64,000 bases of DNA from Branchiostoma belcheri (lineage: Eukaryota > Chordata > Leptocardii > Amphioxiformes > Branchiostomatidae), in contig NW_017804065.1 in NCBI RefSeq assembly GCF_001625305.1, positions 2,402,497-2,466,496 on the forward strand, in the 5' to 3' direction. The notes beneath the pieces were generated by a model. It was not told the DNA's origin and did no database searches. It saw nothing but the letters and a program-made list of their open reading frames with translations. A program made the position numbers and the translations under genes. Shown one piece after another: positions 53,577 to 64,000 of the stretch (its first letter is position 1; every line of letters begins with the position of its first letter).

Positions 53577-53956
53577 GTAACAGTGCTAACTGACCATGCT
53601 AAATGGTCGTGCGACCTTTTAGTGTAGTGGTTAGCATTGGTGACCGCCAAGCGGACAACTCGGGTTCGATTCCCGGTAGTGACCTTCTCGCCCCTTTCGG
53701 TTTTTACAGTGGTTCCCATGTGGGCCCTGTGAGTACTGGCACTGAGGATAAGTGTGGCAGCTCCAGGGATGTCGGACTCGGAAGATTCGAGGACGAATCT
53801 TGAAAGAAAAGGGGGAGTAGTGTAACAGTGCTAACTGACTATGCTAAATGGTCGTGCGACCTTTTAGTGTAATGGTTAGCGTTGGTGACCGCCAAGCGGA
53901 CAACTCGGGTTCGATTCCCGGTTGTGACCTGCTCGCCCCTTTCGGTTTTTACAATG
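53577..53956 (+). repeat. Tandem pair of tRNA-derived SINEs
   Basis: A 245-bp unit starting GTAACAGTGCTAACTGAC is followed head to tail by a second copy at 53822, whose 3' part stops at about 53956. Each has a tRNA-like head (TTAGTGTAGTGGTTAGC as A box, GGGTTCGATTCCC as B box, about 33 nt apart) resembling a glycine tRNA. The acceptor stem does not pair, so these are not tRNA genes. Confidence 0.8.
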
Positions 53957-54298
53957 TCCTTGCTGCCACTGTCTCTTGGTGGTTTTCAAAGACAAAGAGC
54001 AGATTTTCCAACAATCGAGAAACAAAGTGATGGTAGTTGAAAGTTGAAACAAGAACACAACTTCTAAGTTCTAGTAGCACCACCACAGTTTCATACTGGT
54101 GTCTTCTGGCTGCTACCACTTGTTCTAATTTTTCTATGACATCAAAGTTGGAGCTGTTGACTATGAATAGTAGGATTTTTTCGAGAAGGCTGGTTCTACT
54201 AGCGGTGTTCTTCTTTTATTAAAAGAAGTACAAAAAATTTGGCATATGGCCTTTTGCAATAGAGGTGAAGTACCAGTATGGTGCTACTGAGTACACAT
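53957..54298. other. No gene recognised
   Basis: Unremarkable AT-rich DNA. Confidence 0.35.
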
Positions 54299-54679
54299 CA
54301 GGGCTTGAAATTCATTTTTCGGAATAGGTGCACTGGTGCACTCAATGTAAAAAATTAGGTGCACAAAATATTTTTTGGGTGCAACATATAAAACAAACAT
54401 AATTACAGATATTAATGCTCCTCTTCTAATCTTGAATCTGAAATGGGAGCTAAATTTCAAAATCTTACGCAAGAACTACAGGTACAACAAAGATTTTTAT
54501 CATTTTTCTGACGCTTAGATGCCAAGACTATCCTGTATACTATTATTCAATTATGTACAAAAATACCTACAAAAATATTTGGGTGCACTGGTGCACCCAC
54601 AGAAATAAATTGGATGCACAGCTCCAATTTTGGGTGCGCTAACTTACAGGTGCACATGCACCCAATATTTCCAGCCCTG
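54299..54679. mobile_element. hAT-like MITE, GTGCACCCAA subfamily, copy 1
   Basis: CAGGGCTTGAAATTCATTTT at the left, ATATTTCCAGCCCTG at the right, with GTGCACTGGTGCAC and repeated GGTGCAC inside. Sister copy at 59733-60098. Confidence 0.82.
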
Positions 54680-55984
54680 CACCTTCCCCACTCTGATGTG
54701 ATCTATGCCTCTCTGACTTTGTTTTCCTCCCAGCTAATGTTTACTCGCACAGCCAGCCTGAACAAACCAGGTAAGGTGAGGGGGAGGGCACTGTTGTATC
54801 AGCCTGCTTGTCTAGTAAGGAGAGAACCCTCTCCAAATATTTCCTCCCTGAATTACTGGGTCTGTCCTGCGGCTTTGAACCCTCCTTGCGAGGCATTGTT
54901 GAGGTTTCCTTGAAGGTTCAATCACACCTTCTTGACAGTTGTTTAACTTAAGCTCAAGTGTTTTTCTCTTGAAGAAAGAAAAACCTGAATTCACCCAGCA
55001 TGCACCACTCAGTCATACTTTGTAACTTTGACCTCAATAAGTAAAAAAATTAGGGTCGGCTGGTAGGGATCTTTTTTTTTTAGACTTCGGTGATAAATTT
55101 TAATATACAGGGGTCCAACTTGTACAATACAGTTTACCAAAGTAAAATTTCATGAGTACACTTTTATTTTCAATGTCAATGTTAGAAAACCACCTGTATA
55201 CTCAGATATCAGTTCATGGAGCTAGAAAAGGTTGATCAGCTCGAAAAATTATGTCCCTTATGTCCAGCCCAAAGAAAAGTCTAGGGTCGGCAGGTTTTTC
55301 TAGGGTCGGTCGGGAAGCAGGAAACACAACATTTTTTCCCTGGGCCTTCCCTGGAAAAAATGTGACCATGACATTCCTTCCAAAAGAAGCTAAATAGATA
55401 CACATGAGGTATTTGGGCTCAGGAGAAATGTAATTATGCTTGGAAAGTGCATAATTATTACCTATCTTTGAGATCAAAGAGATGCCGTCTTGCAGTCCAA
55501 TTTTGGTTCATTCAGGCTAGCCCTAAGGCACAATACAATACACAGTCCTTCAGAGAATCTACATGTACAGTACTGTAAGTATTACTGGACCAGGTACAGT
55601 CGTTCACTGCACTAGAAATTCCAGTCCTTTTGTACATCTACCTTTAAACATAGTGATTTGTTAGTGTATATATCACAGACTAGTAATTATTGTGTCTGTC
55701 TACATGTAGGCAGATTTATTTTATTGGATGGAGGCTAGAGGGTTGAACCAACGGCAGAAGGATGAACCATTCAGCAAAATAGGATGGTATAAATCACCAT
55801 GAATGGCCTGTGATAGCCCCTGCTAGCAACAGTCTCCAGAGTTCTTTGTTCCAGATATCTTGGCTTGGCTTCATTAGTCCCAGTAATGATGGTATCAACT
55901 GCTGCTGTCACCTCAAGAATGTATGGATTTATCTATCCTTGCTCTTTGATGCCAGCTGCTTCCGCTGGCTTTTCTCAACACGAA
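54680..55984. other. No gene recognised
   Basis: An AGGGTCGG motif recurs near 55052, 55282 and 55300. No coding or RNA gene seen. Confidence 0.35.
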
Positions 55985-56200
55985 AAACAGGAATTTTTTT
56001 TTAGGGGTGTTGAGTTTTTTTATTTTTTTAGGGGTGTTGAGTTTTTTAAAAAGTTTTTTAGGGGTGTTGAGTTTTTTTAATAGTTTTTTAGGGGTGTTGA
56101 GTTTTTAAAGTTTTTTTTAGAGGTGTTGAGTTTTTTTTAGTTTTTTAGTCGGTGTTGAGTTTTTAAAAGTTTTTTTGGGGTGTTGAGTTTTTTTTTTAAA
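55985..56200. repeat. AGGGGTGTTGAGTTTTTT minisatellite, about seven copies
   Basis: Units of 30-40 bp, each TTAGGGGTGTTGAG plus a variable T run. Confidence 0.95.
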
Positions 56201-56282
56201 GTAGTTGATTGATTTGTGTTCCTGCCTTTTATAATTTTTTCATCTCCTTGCAAAAAAAAAATTCTTTTTACATATTTCATAT

Positions 56283-56493
56283 CAATTCAACATACCAGGG
56301 TAGTTTGTAATTCAAACAGTGAGTTTAAAACCACTGCATGGATGGATGAACTGGGATAACAACCAGGAAGACAAGGAGCTTTCTTCAACAGTAAATTTAC
56401 TGTTGGGTACAAGATATGAGCATTTTCTTGTAACGAATCAAGAAAAAATGAAGCAGGCAAATCCGAGAACCAATAAATTGAATTGTTGTGGCC
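56283..56493. mobile_element. Harbinger-like MITE, subfamily A, right half
   Basis: ACCAGGGTAGTTTGTAATTC, AACTGTTG-type body and right terminus GAGAACCAATAAATTGAATT ... GTGGCC followed by TAA. Confidence 0.78.
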
Positions 56494-58163
56494 TAAGGAC
56501 TAAGGACACTGTGACAGTGAAAATAATGGCAACGCCTTTTGTGAGAAACTGAACTTTACGATCAAAGTTGTCCATAAACTTTATGAAGTGGACCAGTCCT
56601 GATTATGAGGTATTTGCTCCTCCCCCAAATCAGCTTCAGAGGAAGCAGCTACTGTGTGGGGTGTGAATTGCTGGATTAACTTGCATTAAAGTAAATCCCC
56701 GAAGTAACAGATAATCTGGGACATCAGCATTTGTTTGTTTTGGAGACAACCATGCAAGAATACTTTGAAATAGTGATGCATACCGGTTCACTGGACTTGA
56801 ATCCGGACTTGTAAGAATGTTTAGGTTCAAGTCCAAAAAAACCTAAAAGTCAAGAACTGAGTCCGGACTTATTACCATAAAAGACCATTTCACATACCCC
56901 TTTTCTTTCCAAACCACCTAAAACCTTCCGTACATTGCAAAATCTTTGCTGCAAAATGAAGAAAACATTGCCATCAGGCATCGTCAAGTGCTGGCCTCCA
57001 TGTTATGTGGCCAAAGTTTAACCCAGACAACATTGCAAGGTTGCCAACATGCAATTTTGTATATGTCATGGGTTTAGGTCCGGACTTACAAGTCCAGAAC
57101 TGAACCTAAACCTCTGGACTTGAATCCGGACCTGAACCTAAAATTGAGTTTAGGTATGCATCACTACTTTGAAATATTAGAGATATTTGTGAGGTATTGA
57201 ATTCTAGCCCTGGAGAGGAATAGTAATTTGTTTGCTCTACTAATGTTTTGACCAGATGAACAGCAAGATTGCTGATGATAGAATTTATCTTCAAGCAGAT
57301 CTTTTGGTGGCTGCATGGAGGTAGAAATACAACCTCCTTTAAACCTCCTTGATCAGATTAGCAAGACAGTATCAAATTGGCTATGTAGTATCCAATATGC
57401 CACCTAAAGTTTGGCTGGCATAAAATACATATATGTATACCAGTACAAGAAGAAAGCCCCATAAAGATGTCTAAAATCTCTCAAAAATAAGCTAAAAGCT
57501 AAACTTCTGTTTGGAAAGTCATCTTCAATACACACTGCAGAAATAAGCACAGTAGCGTTTGTAGTCCAGTGGTTAGCGACCCTATCTCTGGAGCAAGAAG
57601 CAGGATTGCTAACGTAGCTTTTAAGAAAAAAGGTAAAATTAACAAATTTTAGCACGAACTGATTTGGATATCAGATATCAAATGAAATTCTGGCTAAAAA
57701 GCCCTCAAGCATTTCTGGCTTGCACATTGACACAGTTGCATAAAACAAATCTACATGTACTGTCAACCTATATTGATATGCAAAATGAAAGAGGCTGGAA
57801 ACCATCACTTCAGCTCTATCCTTTCTTAATTCCATGCTTCACTTAATCACTTTTTATAAGATAACAATGACAAAATACCAGTTCAACCACACCACATTAA
57901 CTTCTGGTCCGATTATTGAAGCGAGAATGAACGGGTGCTATCTTGTGTCACTGAGGATTCCCAGTCAGGCTACACCAAACAAATATCTCGTTTCTCAGAC
58001 ATGCCAAAACAAACACGCGAAAAGATAACAATCTCAAAACTTTCTGTCAAATATAGTGCACAAACCTAAATACTGAAGTAGCAGTTATCATGTTTCTTGG
58101 ATAATATGACAGCCTAGCAGTAAGCTAAAAATCAGCACTCATAATTTTTCTCTTGCCTTTACA
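56494..58163. other. No gene recognised; GGACTTGAATCCGG repeats near 56795-57150
   Basis: TCCGGACTT / AAGTCCGGA strings and GGACTTGAATCCGG occur several times between 56795 and 57150, partly inverted, suggesting a decayed element. A tRNA A-box-like GTAGTCCAGTGGTTAGCG is at about 57559. No coding gene seen. Confidence 0.4.
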
Positions 58164-58577
58164 GGCCACACCGGCTTTAATTTCATGGATGACATGCATC
58201 CTCTGAAGACCTCCAAACTAGTGCGCGCGGACGAATAAAAAAAATCCGGCCAAGACTAAAATGCTACTAAACCACAGGAATACAATGCTGGTATTGTGAA
58301 TTTGTAGCCTTTGTGGAATTTATCATGGAGTTAAAATCAACCTCCTTGAATTTATGAATCAGCACTGTACGTGTGTACAGATTTCTTGAGTCGTGGAGCG
58401 CCGGTAGCCTGGGTGCCCGGCTCCGTATTGTCACCAACTACCATGGAGTACCCAGACCTAGAGCCAGGCTAGAGCCTCAAAAGGCCGTGATATTTTTTCT
58501 TTCTTTTTTTTCTGTTGAGAACAGGCGAAAATCAATGCACGCGCGGATGTCATCCATAAAATTAAGTCGGTGTGGCC
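58164..58577. mobile_element. Harbinger-like MITE, subfamily C
   Basis: GGCCACACCGGCTTTAATTT then ATGGATGACATGCATCC at the left; GATGTCATCCAT ... CGGTGTGGCC at the right. Related to 12745-13161. Confidence 0.85.
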
Positions 58578-59159
58578 TTATGTTGTCATGCAGAGAACAT
58601 CAATAAAGAAGCATGCTAGCCTATGCTGTGAAGTTACATGTGCTCTAATCTAACATCCAATAACAGTAAAGGAAACCACAATGTCCATACAACCTTTATG
58701 ACACTGAAGGCAATGAGTGAGAGGTTTTTTTTCTTTTCTATAGCACAGAGATAGGTCCTTCCATGAAATACTGTACCTTTCAGTTGTTGATGAAACAATA
58801 GGGACAAGTGCATGTAAATTGTTAGAAATAAGTTGTATAAGCTGTATCATAATGGCATTTGAAAGAGTTAAATGTGTGCTTTTTGAAAAAAAAATGTAGC
58901 CTGGGTACCAGACTGTTTCCACTGGGCCTACACAGGCCAGCTCCTGGGCTCCAGCTCTGGGCCTAGTGTGTGCTATATGGGTCTAGTATCCAGGCTACTG
59001 GCACTTTTTTTATGGTACATCATGTGAATTTTTTTGAGACATCAAACTTTTTTTCATCTTTTGATCTATCAACAGATCTCACAAAGCTTCTTCAGAAGTT
59101 GAGAAAACTGTACAACATCAGTTAGAATGGATTTTTAGCAACCAAAAAAAAAAAGAAAA

Positions 59160-59480
59160 CGTATCAAATATGACAATGAAGTTATCAGATTGGAATTTGC
59201 CTCCTCCAAATGCATAAAATAGCCTTTCACAGGGTTTAGCATTTTAGAATTTCCAGGTGAAGAATGCCCCTGTACCTCTAGATCACTTGTGCACTTTGGT
59301 AAGGAACGTTGCCATGAGCTTATGATACCAGAAAGAATTCTTAGCAAAAAAAAAAAAAAAAAACATTTCAAATATGACGATGAAGTTATCAGATTGAAAT
59401 TTGCCTCCTCCAAATGCATAAAATAGCATTTCACAGGGTTTAGCATTTTAGAATTTCCAGGTGAGGTATGACCCTGGACC
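59160..59480. repeat. Tandem duplication, period about 202 bp
   Basis: AATATGAC, TTGCCTCCTCCAAATGCATA, CACAGGGTTTAGCATTTTAG and CTCTAGATCACTTGTGCAC occur twice in order, separated by a poly(A) run. A minus-strand frame spans both copies but has no known domain. Confidence 0.92.
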
Positions 59481-59732
59481 TCTAGATCACTTGTGCACTT
59501 TGACAAGGAATGTTCTCCAAACCTAGAGTAGAATATCTGTGGTGTTTTGCATGCCTGGAGGTCAAGTGTCCACCTGATCCCACCCTTACCAGGGAGGGTT
59601 GAAGGAAAACAACACTGCAGGCATGTGTACACAGATGGCACAATGGGGTGTGAAGGAACAACTCAAACAGAGGGGGAGGGATTGTCATGGTATTTAACAC
59701 CAGGGTGCTACTGATAGCCATTTCCCAGTTTA

Positions 59733-60098
59733 GGGCTAGAAATTCATTTTTGGGAATAGGTGCACTGGTGCACCCAACCTAAAAAATTAGGTGCACAAAA
59801 TTTTTTGGGGTGCACCATATAACATAATAACAGATCTTAATGCTCTTCTTCTGAGCTTGAATCTGAAATGGGAGCTAACTTCAAAATTTTACACAAGAAC
59901 TACAAAAAAGATTTTATCATTTTTCTTACACTTAGATGCCAAGAATATCCTGCATACTATTATTTGATACATACAAAAATACCTACAAAAATATTTGGGT
60001 GTACCAGTGCACCCACAGAAAATAATTGACTTTTTTGGGTGCACAGCTCCAATTTTGGGTGCACTAAGGTGCAAATGCACCCAGTATTTCGAGCCCTG
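59733..60098. mobile_element. hAT-like MITE, GTGCACCCAA subfamily, copy 2
   Basis: GGGCTAGAAATTCATTTTTG at the left, CAGTATTTCGAGCCCTG at the right. CAGTTTAG occurs at 59726-59733 and 60099-60106, an 8-bp target duplication as expected for hAT. Confidence 0.88.
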
Positions 60099-60106
60099 CA
60101 GTTTAG

Positions 60107-61014
60107 ACAAGATCTTGAGGATACATGTATCTTCTTTGACTCCTTGAAGGAATCTGGGTTTAATCTTCCTAGCTTCTGACCTTCATGTACTAGCAACTCT
60201 CTAAGACTTGCCAGGCATAAAAACCTGCCCTTGTAATTGTTTGTTATTAAATTTTATTCCTTAATATCCTGACAATAAAGATAAGTTTATTGTGAATTCC
60301 TGCCCGAAGGCAGTATTTACAAATAACAAAAAAAGAACATTGAAACAGGGTACGTAATAATACAAGGTAATTGTCTAAAACTATAGCTATCATAATGTGT
60401 CTGATATGGTTTGACTTCTCTTTTTTAAAAAGGATTGTCTGCATTGGCAGTACTGGGCAACCTGACTTGTTTTTTGACCCAAATGCCTTATGTATATTAC
60501 CATCAATAGACAATACCTTGGATTACCAAGTACTTCACACCTCCTAATGCCCTAATGGCTTTGTCCTAGCTCAAAGTAAGGACTAATAAAATGGTAAAAT
60601 GATTTATTTTAGAAGTTTAGATATAGCTTTTACAGGGAGTCACAAAGCCAAGTTTATTGATACAATGTATGGCAAATAACTTAATAACTATAAACTATTT
60701 CTACTAGTGTACTAATCAACTTCAATACATGTAACGTTATATGTGTTATAATGGAATACTACATTTCACATTGCTGTGACAAGGTTTCTCTTTTGTATAC
60801 TATAGCATTATGCACATATATTGACCTAGATAAACAGATACAGGGCATGATAACAGCATGTTGAAAATTTTTCTACTTTTCTCCCACGTAGCGTTATTTT
60901 ATTCTTACATGATATCATTAGTTTTTTCCTTTCTTTGTTATACATAGTAGGGACATATCACAGGTAGCACTGGGTAACCAAACTTCTCTCCAGGGATGTC
61001 CAACTTGCCACCAT
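60107..61014. other. No gene recognised
   Basis: AT-rich DNA, short frames only. Confidence 0.35.
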
Positions 61015-61245
61015 GGCTGGGGTGGTTGTCCCTAGACTCCATAGCATGCCAAAAACTGGGGGGTTTGGGGCGTCTTCAGGGTCTTTGGGAGCTTTTGTGT
61101 GCTATTTTCTGATTGCATATAGACAACATAGCCAGCCTGGTTGAATTACCCCCGTTTTTTTAGAACTGGGCTAATCAGAAAACAGCCGAAGACCACCAAA
61201 CCCCCAGTTCTATAAGCCTGCTACGGAGGCTAGCTAGGTTGTCCC
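61015..61245. mobile_element. Inverted-repeat element around AACTGGGGGGTTTGG
   Basis: AACTGGGGGGTTTGGGGCGT and CCAAACCCCCAGTTCT are inverted, as are TTTCTGATT / AATCAGAAAA and the outer TGTCCCTAG / CTAGGTTGTCC. Imperfect, about 230 bp. Confidence 0.6.
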
Positions 61246-61807
61246 CATACCTGGGATGCCTGGTGCCTGGTAGAACAGACCCTTTGTTTACCGGGTATTG
61301 TTTGTCGATTAATAAATCAGCGAGGGTCAACCTGAGCAAGCCGACCCCGTGATGTCACCCGTTTGACCCCGCCCGCCATTATAAACATCCTCTGTAATTA
61401 CGTACGCCCCTGCGTCACCTACGGTCATTTGTTATCCCTTATATTTCCCAGAAGTTTTGGGCATACTAGTACTCACTCACGTACTCATTCACAATCCAGG
61501 ATTTGATATACTGGTATAGTTATATGCCGAAAAGGTCACAACCAAAAAGGTATATTTTTCACACAAAGTTACTCAAACACCTGCTAAAAATGCCTACAAG
61601 CAACAAGGAACCTCCTTGCTACCTGTAAAAGCTAGAAACTCCACCAAAAGCACATTTTTGTCCTATAGTCTTTTTAAATATGCTTCTTGTTATATAGCAG
61701 ATGTAATTTTTCTGGTGTTTTGAAATTCAGCGAACAGGATATTCTCAGATTATTATCAGATTATAAGCTGCACTGAAGATATGACCTGCAACAAGTGCAA
61801 GCCTTGA
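61246..61807. other. No gene recognised
   Basis: Nothing recognisable beyond short frames. Confidence 0.35.
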
Positions 61808-62042
61808 AGGGCTAAAATTTTCCAGTCAAAATACTTTTCCTGCATACCTGCATCAGTGACATATTGAAAATTACCTGCACCACAAAATTGGAGAACTTAG
61901 GAAGTATGGGTCATACTAAATTTGTTAAAAAACAATTGCTATCATTTTGATATTGTACATAAGCACACAATATATACCTGCACAGCCCCAATTTTACCTG
62001 TGCCTAACCTACATATGCAGGTGGTACGGTATTTCCAGCCCT
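61808..62042. mobile_element. hAT-like MITE with GGGCT ends
   Basis: AGGGCTAAAATTTTCC at the left and GTATTTCCAGCCCT at the right, with ACCTGCA strings shared with 51434-51830. Confidence 0.65.
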
Positions 62043-64000
62043 AGCTTCATTTACAAACTACTAGTAGTAAGTAAGATATCATGCTGCAACGACATTACCC
62101 TACAGTATGGGACAATATTGTCTAATATCCTCAGGGGTTGGGATAACAGGCTTATGTCCCAGTGAACAGCTGCCCAATTTTCTCCATTTGTGAGGGATTT
62201 GGTCACAGTAACATTACCCTAGGTAGTCCCCGGAGCCTGGGGGAATTCCTGGCAAGGTTTGTCTGGCTCAAACACCTGTGGTGCAGGCAACGTGTTTGAA
62301 GTAGAGGTTGTATATGTGTAGCATTTTGGGGGGCAACCAGATTTTTGTTTTGAGGCTACAAAGTTGGATTAATTTGTAACGCAAAACTACCAAAGTTTGT
62401 CAATAATTTTTAAAATGTTTGGACACCATGTCTTACAATCATTCTCAATTTCTGTAAAAAAAGTGACATCACAATGCACTTTTCAAAAGTAGGCACTTCT
62501 TTTTTTCCTATACCAGTATACATGATGCGTACACAAATCTGGATGTGATTTTTTTGTGAGATGAGATGATCATGATATCATACAACTACTTAGTTTGAGA
62601 AGTTGACCTGACTGAAAGTTCTAGAGTTAGACAACTTTTTTTCCTGAATAGTTTCATCAGGTTGGTAAGACACTGAGTAAAGAGACTCACTTACACAACC
62701 AAGACGGTCACTGAAATGTCGGCTGAATAAAAGACTTGGTTGTGTAAAAAGAGTCTCTTTACTTAGACGACTTTTTCTTTGCACAAGTTTACAAAATTCG
62801 CAAGCATGGCTAGAAAAGTACATAATCACTGACCAAGGTGATGCCTTCATGACCAGCCATTCCCAGACTCTACATAAGATGCGTGGCTCATCCCTACCCA
62901 ATCCTGTATCACTGACTTGTCTCACGCCCCTCCCCTATAAGTACCCGTTACCTGATCTCCTTTGTTACCGACATTGTTTGGCCAGGAATTCTGCTTAATG
63001 CAAAACTGGTGCCTGTCGTGACACAACAAGGCCAGACACTCCACCTATTCAGTCAGCATGCCTGCGTCTTTTAGGGATAAACCGCTAAATTATCGCTATA
63101 TTTTTCCTTCCGAAGGAAAAATCTGGTCCCAATTTGCAGAGGAAATATCGCGCGGACGGCGTGCATGTTTGCAAAGTTGATTCTGGGAGAGTCTGGGAGA
63201 GGTTGTGTTGATTCTGGCGTGGGTCACGGCTTGCAGAACATTTTGCCAGACTGCCTGTGATTGTCATGGTGCTTTGAACCGACTTCATTTGGGGTCAGAC
63301 TGGCTTTTTGAATACCAGGCAAAGCAGGGGATCATCCTATTTATTAAAGCTGGCAGAAAACATTTATAAATGCGGCCCAGCCCACATAGCAGTCTGCTGC
63401 TGAAGTGTTGTAGGGCTTTTCTGTTCAGTTTTAACCTTCACCTTGCTAAGGTAGCCCTTTGGTACCACATCTCTATCAATTATTGGGGTAGGCAGCAGGG
63501 AAAAAGTTAAAACATGAGAGTTCTATCTATGACAACTAACGTCACAACCCAGATTTAGTGTGTCACATTTAACTTTCTCTCTGGCAAGATTTTTGCATTG
63601 TACTTCAACTGTGCAAAATGGGATGGATTGCTAGAGTTCCTTTACATCAAATTTCAGCTAAAAATTGAGGTATAAACATTTTAAATCCAGGACTTTAAGG
63701 TCCTTACAGCTAAGAAAATGGAGGTTTGAATTATCAGACACTGGGTACTTTTGCATTTCATTAAATCTACAGTATTAACTACTAGTATAATATATAAACA
63801 GCTCAATGGTTTGATAAATGGTGGTATGAACAGGTATGCAGGAAATGCACCTTTGTTTACTCAGTACAGTGTACACAATGTTATCATACAACAGGCCCTT
63901 TCTTTTTTCAATAGTTCACAAATTATTTATAAGTGTGCGGCCTTCAGATCTACATGTAGCCATGTGTCTGTGGGGAACAGAACTTCTGAAGGCTTTACTA
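62043..64000. other. No gene recognised; hairpin at 62676-62762
   Basis: AAAGAGACTCACTTACACAA at 62676 pairs with TTGTGTAAAAAGAGTCTCTTT ending at 62762 (given here as its halves TTGTGTAAAAAG and AGTCTCTTT). A minus-strand frame over it (62590-62925) has no known domain. The rest up to the window edge shows nothing I recognise. Confidence 0.4.

Noticed and set aside
53608..53684. Possible glycine tRNA gene
   Set aside because: A and B boxes are good but the acceptor stem does not pair and the unit continues as a SINE.
59135..59641. 168-codon minus-strand frame with duplicated peptide
   Set aside because: Caused by the 202-bp tandem duplication; it contains poly(A)-derived runs and no known domain.
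62940..62990. Candidate first EPB41L4A exon (ATG TCG GTA ... ATCAG/GTAACG on minus)
   Set aside because: It would end out of phase with the 48244 exon and does not resemble the family N terminus.
1..64000. CRISPR arrays, bacterial operons or viral genes
   Set aside because: The tandem arrays lack spacer-repeat regularity, the genes are spliced, and no viral structural or polymerase frame was recognised apart from LINE reverse transcriptases.

Overview
The window looks like chordate nuclear DNA, most likely a lancelet (amphioxus, Branchiostoma). Three things suggest this: a many-exon band 4.1-like gene that matches the vertebrate EPB41L4A exon by exon, compact AT-rich introns and intergenic DNA packed with short inverted-repeat elements, and many copies of the 8-mer TACATGTA. 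The species is an inference; the gene structures below are read from the sequence. The window is not bacterial, so operons, ribosome binding sites and CRISPR do not apply.

Two genes are well supported, both on the minus strand. (1) An intronless somatostatin-receptor-like GPCR lies at 9332-10489. It has the DRY, CWLP and NSCANPxxxY motifs, Asp 3.32, and a C-terminal ETSV PDZ ligand. (2) An EPB41L4A (FERM-domain, band 4.1-like 4A) orthologue spans 48244 down to 24654. I could chain 24 coding exons with consistent splice phases, about 921 residues, lacking only the extreme N terminus. An alternative terminal exon at 30917-30974 would give a protein of about 604 residues with a different tail. 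The long form ends in Thr-Glu-Leu, a class I PDZ ligand.

Layout. 1-2130: G/A-rich minisatellites and GTGCGTACTT repeats, no gene. 2937-5512: a tandem array of exon-like cassettes with minus-strand splice donors and no sustained reading frame. 6891-7042: a perfect 39-bp minisatellite. 7842-8760: old duplicated DNA split by a hairpin MITE. 9034-10667: the GPCR gene. 11500-15800: a dense repeat cluster with a LINE split by an element carrying subterminal repeats, beside a 20-N assembly gap. 16261-17260: another tandem cassette array with X-box-like palindromes. 18193-20131: inverted-repeat elements. 21582-23914: a 2.3-kb terminal-inverted-repeat element. 24175-48244: EPB41L4A, its introns full of MITEs, a LINE 3' end and satellites. 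48575-64000: no recognisable gene, but many repeats (Harbinger-like and hAT-like MITEs and a tRNA-derived SINE pair).

The main biological points are the EPB41L4A alternative C termini, one exon that appears to use the end of a MITE as splice acceptor and first codons, and the two exon-cassette arrays. Both proteins end in PDZ-type ligands, but nothing in the sequence links them functionally.
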